From Sarcocystis neurona (Eukaryota; Apicomplexa; Conoidasida; Eucoccidiorida; Sarcocystidae): 64,000 bases of DNA. The stretch is taken from positions 175,719 to 239,718 of the forward strand of contig KL647325.1 in the NCBI GenBank assembly GCA_000727475.1, read 5' to 3'. The notes beneath the pieces were generated by a model, which had not been told where the DNA came from, made no database searches, and saw nothing but the letters and a program-made list of their open reading frames with translations. The position numbers and the translations under genes are program-made. Below are positions 62,726 through 64,000 of the stretch, in pieces. Within the stretch, counting starts at the first letter, position 1, and each line of letters opens with the position of its first letter.

Positions 62726-63553
62726 ATATATATATATATTACATATAGGCACTTATAAGTACATGTGTATGTAAGTATATATATGCATATGTATATATGT
62801 ATATATATTACGTATATGCACGTATAAATACATCTGTATATAAGTATATATACGTATATGTGTATATATATATGTATATAGTATGTGTACACGTATAACA
62901 GCATGCATATATGAGAGCGTGTATAGACGCATAAATGCTGCTGCACTGTTCATTAAATTAAACGCATCCCGAAGAAGCACACGAGCAAATACCGAGAAGG
63001 CACGCATGCGCGCGAAGGAAACGCAGAGAAGGGAGGAAAGCAGCAGCTCCGTTTCCACCTGCCCGCAGACACGGACGGTGACTCAGCGTCTGCTGCGGTG
63101 CAGCCCGTCGCGTCTGTGGAAGCCACTCTTTTTTCTCTTGGCCAATGCTTTGCTGCTGCTAGAGAGCAGACGCACGTACGCTGCAGCAGCCGCCGTCTCT
63201 GCTGAAGTCGCTCTGTTCTTCTTGTCTACTGTTAGGGACTGCACGCAGCAGATTTGCTGCCGTTTGAAGAGCGGAGCCTGGGGCTACGTCGCAGTAGCGA
63301 AGGAATGTCAAAAATTTCTGTGGCTCTACTCGTTCGCATATTTACACCAAATGATCCTCTGTGTCTTCCTCCTGCCTTCTGCGGTAGGACGCCAGGCACG
63401 GGAGGGCAGGATCATCTCTTCGCATGCACCCAGCTAGTCTGCTTGCTGGCGGCTCCGCGCACAGGGACTTTGTATAGACGTCTGGCTTCAGAGCCAGCCG
63501 GCACAACAAGCTCAGCAGTTCGTACACAAAAAGAAAGACTGGAGCAGCAGAGC

Positions 63554-63997
63554 ATGCCTGCAGCAGCGTCACGTTTCTTGAGAGCTGCCTTCGCACACAG
63601 CTGGCGCGTCAGCGACCGATTTCTCAGAATTGCTGCAGCCCTCTGCGCACTGCTGCTGCATGCAGCAAGCTTGGTTGCCCTACACACGCCTCACCAGGAC
63701 AAGGCATGCATCTCACGAACACGCATGCAACGTGCAGCTCGCTGCGCTGTGACACCTGTTGCCACTGCGGTAGCGGGGAGGCAGTCGAGCAGATTCCGCG
63801 TGGAGGCACCTGGCGCTACAGCGGCGTCAGCTTGCCCGCTGCGTCCGACTCGCCGTCCTGCAACTCCACCTCTCCTTGGTGCACCACTCATGCAGCTATT
63901 AGCCCCTGCTCCACGAAATCCCCATGCGCGTGTCGCACAAGGAGCTGCAGCAGCTAGCTACGTGACAGAGACCGCGTGGCACACCCTTCACAAATGA
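63554..63997 (+). CDS. Putative leader exon of a secreted or apicoplast protein
   Basis: An ATG at 63,554 opens a 147-codon frame ending TGA at 63,995. The N-terminus is basic (RFLRAAFAHSWRVSDRFLR) and is followed by a hydrophobic core IAAALCALLLHAASLVAL, typical of a signal peptide or anchor. A long stretch rich in Arg, Ala, Thr and Pro with few acidic residues follows, which resembles an apicoplast transit peptide. No mature domain is seen, so the frame may be a first exon with a donor such as TAC/GTGACA near 63,959 and the rest outside the window. The open frame extends upstream, so the start is not certain. It would be divergent from the helicase gene. Chance ORF remains possible. Confidence 0.35.
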   Translation: MPAAASRFLRAAFAHSWRVSDRFLRIAAALCALLLHAASLVALHTPHQDKACISRTRMQRAARCAVTPVATAVAGRQSSRFRVEAPGATAASACPLRPTRRPATPPLLGAPLMQLLAPAPRNPHARVAQGAAAASYVTETAWHTLHK

Positions 63998-64000
63998 GAT

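Larger units (their letters stand above)
60311..63553. other. Upstream region: AT satellite and possible missing 5' exons
   Basis: Mostly AC/AT microsatellite (60,430-61,000) and a satellite (61,330-62,100). Less repetitive islands at about 61,000-61,105, 62,090-62,290, 62,940-63,250 and 63,300-63,550 contain minus-strand open frames. These may include the missing first exons of the helicase, but no homology was recognised. Confidence 0.4.

Noticed and set aside
1..64000. tRNA, rRNA, CRISPR, insertion sequences
   Set aside because: I saw no cloverleaf with conserved tRNA bases, no rRNA core, no spacer-repeat array and no transposase or integrase motif. Short divergent RNA genes could still be missed by eye.

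Overview
The window looks like nuclear DNA of a coccidian apicomplexan, most likely Eimeria or a close relative. Spliced genes have short, high-GC exons and clean GT-AG junctions. CAG/CTG triplet runs are spread through introns and spill in frame into exons as Ala/Gln/Ser-rich inserts. Between them lie long AT-rich stretches of TATATA, ACATAT and GTATAC microsatellite. No bacterial-style operon, rRNA, tRNA, CRISPR array or recognisable transposase gene was seen. The genus is an inference from these repeat habits.

One gene dominates. On the minus strand, 29 exons between about 60,310 and 7,189 can be joined in phase with no internal stop. They encode a tandem-cassette Ski2-like helicase of the ASCC3 / Slh1 (Rqt2) family. 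About 7.35 kb of exon lies in 53.1 kb of DNA, so about 86% is intron. Both helicase cassettes carry full Walker and helicase motifs, each followed by a winged-helix/Sec63 unit. Sequence around several exons ([39 protein letters not shown] in cassette 2) fits ASCC3 better than the spliceosomal relative Brr2. The true N-terminus was not found, and one short conserved segment between exons 11 and 12 is also missing.

At the left edge, on the plus strand, are the last two exons (1,377-1,521 and 3,215-3,373) of an ABC transporter nucleotide-binding domain. This gene converges on the helicase gene; 3.8 kb separate the stop codons. At the right edge, on the plus strand, an open frame from 63,554 starts with a basic N-terminus and a strong hydrophobic segment, followed by a basic stretch. 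It could be the first exon of a secreted or apicoplast-targeted protein transcribed away from the helicase gene.

The rest is intron and intergenic DNA: triplet blocks, degenerate ACT blocks, several satellites of about 125-155 bp period (14.66, 37.7, 61.3 and 62.5 kb), a GACACGCAG minisatellite (31.6-32.3 kb), and a few GC-rich islands with unexplained open frames, notably at 30.3 and 52.5 kb. In several helicase introns the triplet runs at the two ends have opposite polarity (CAG versus CUG in the transcript) and could pair across the intron.
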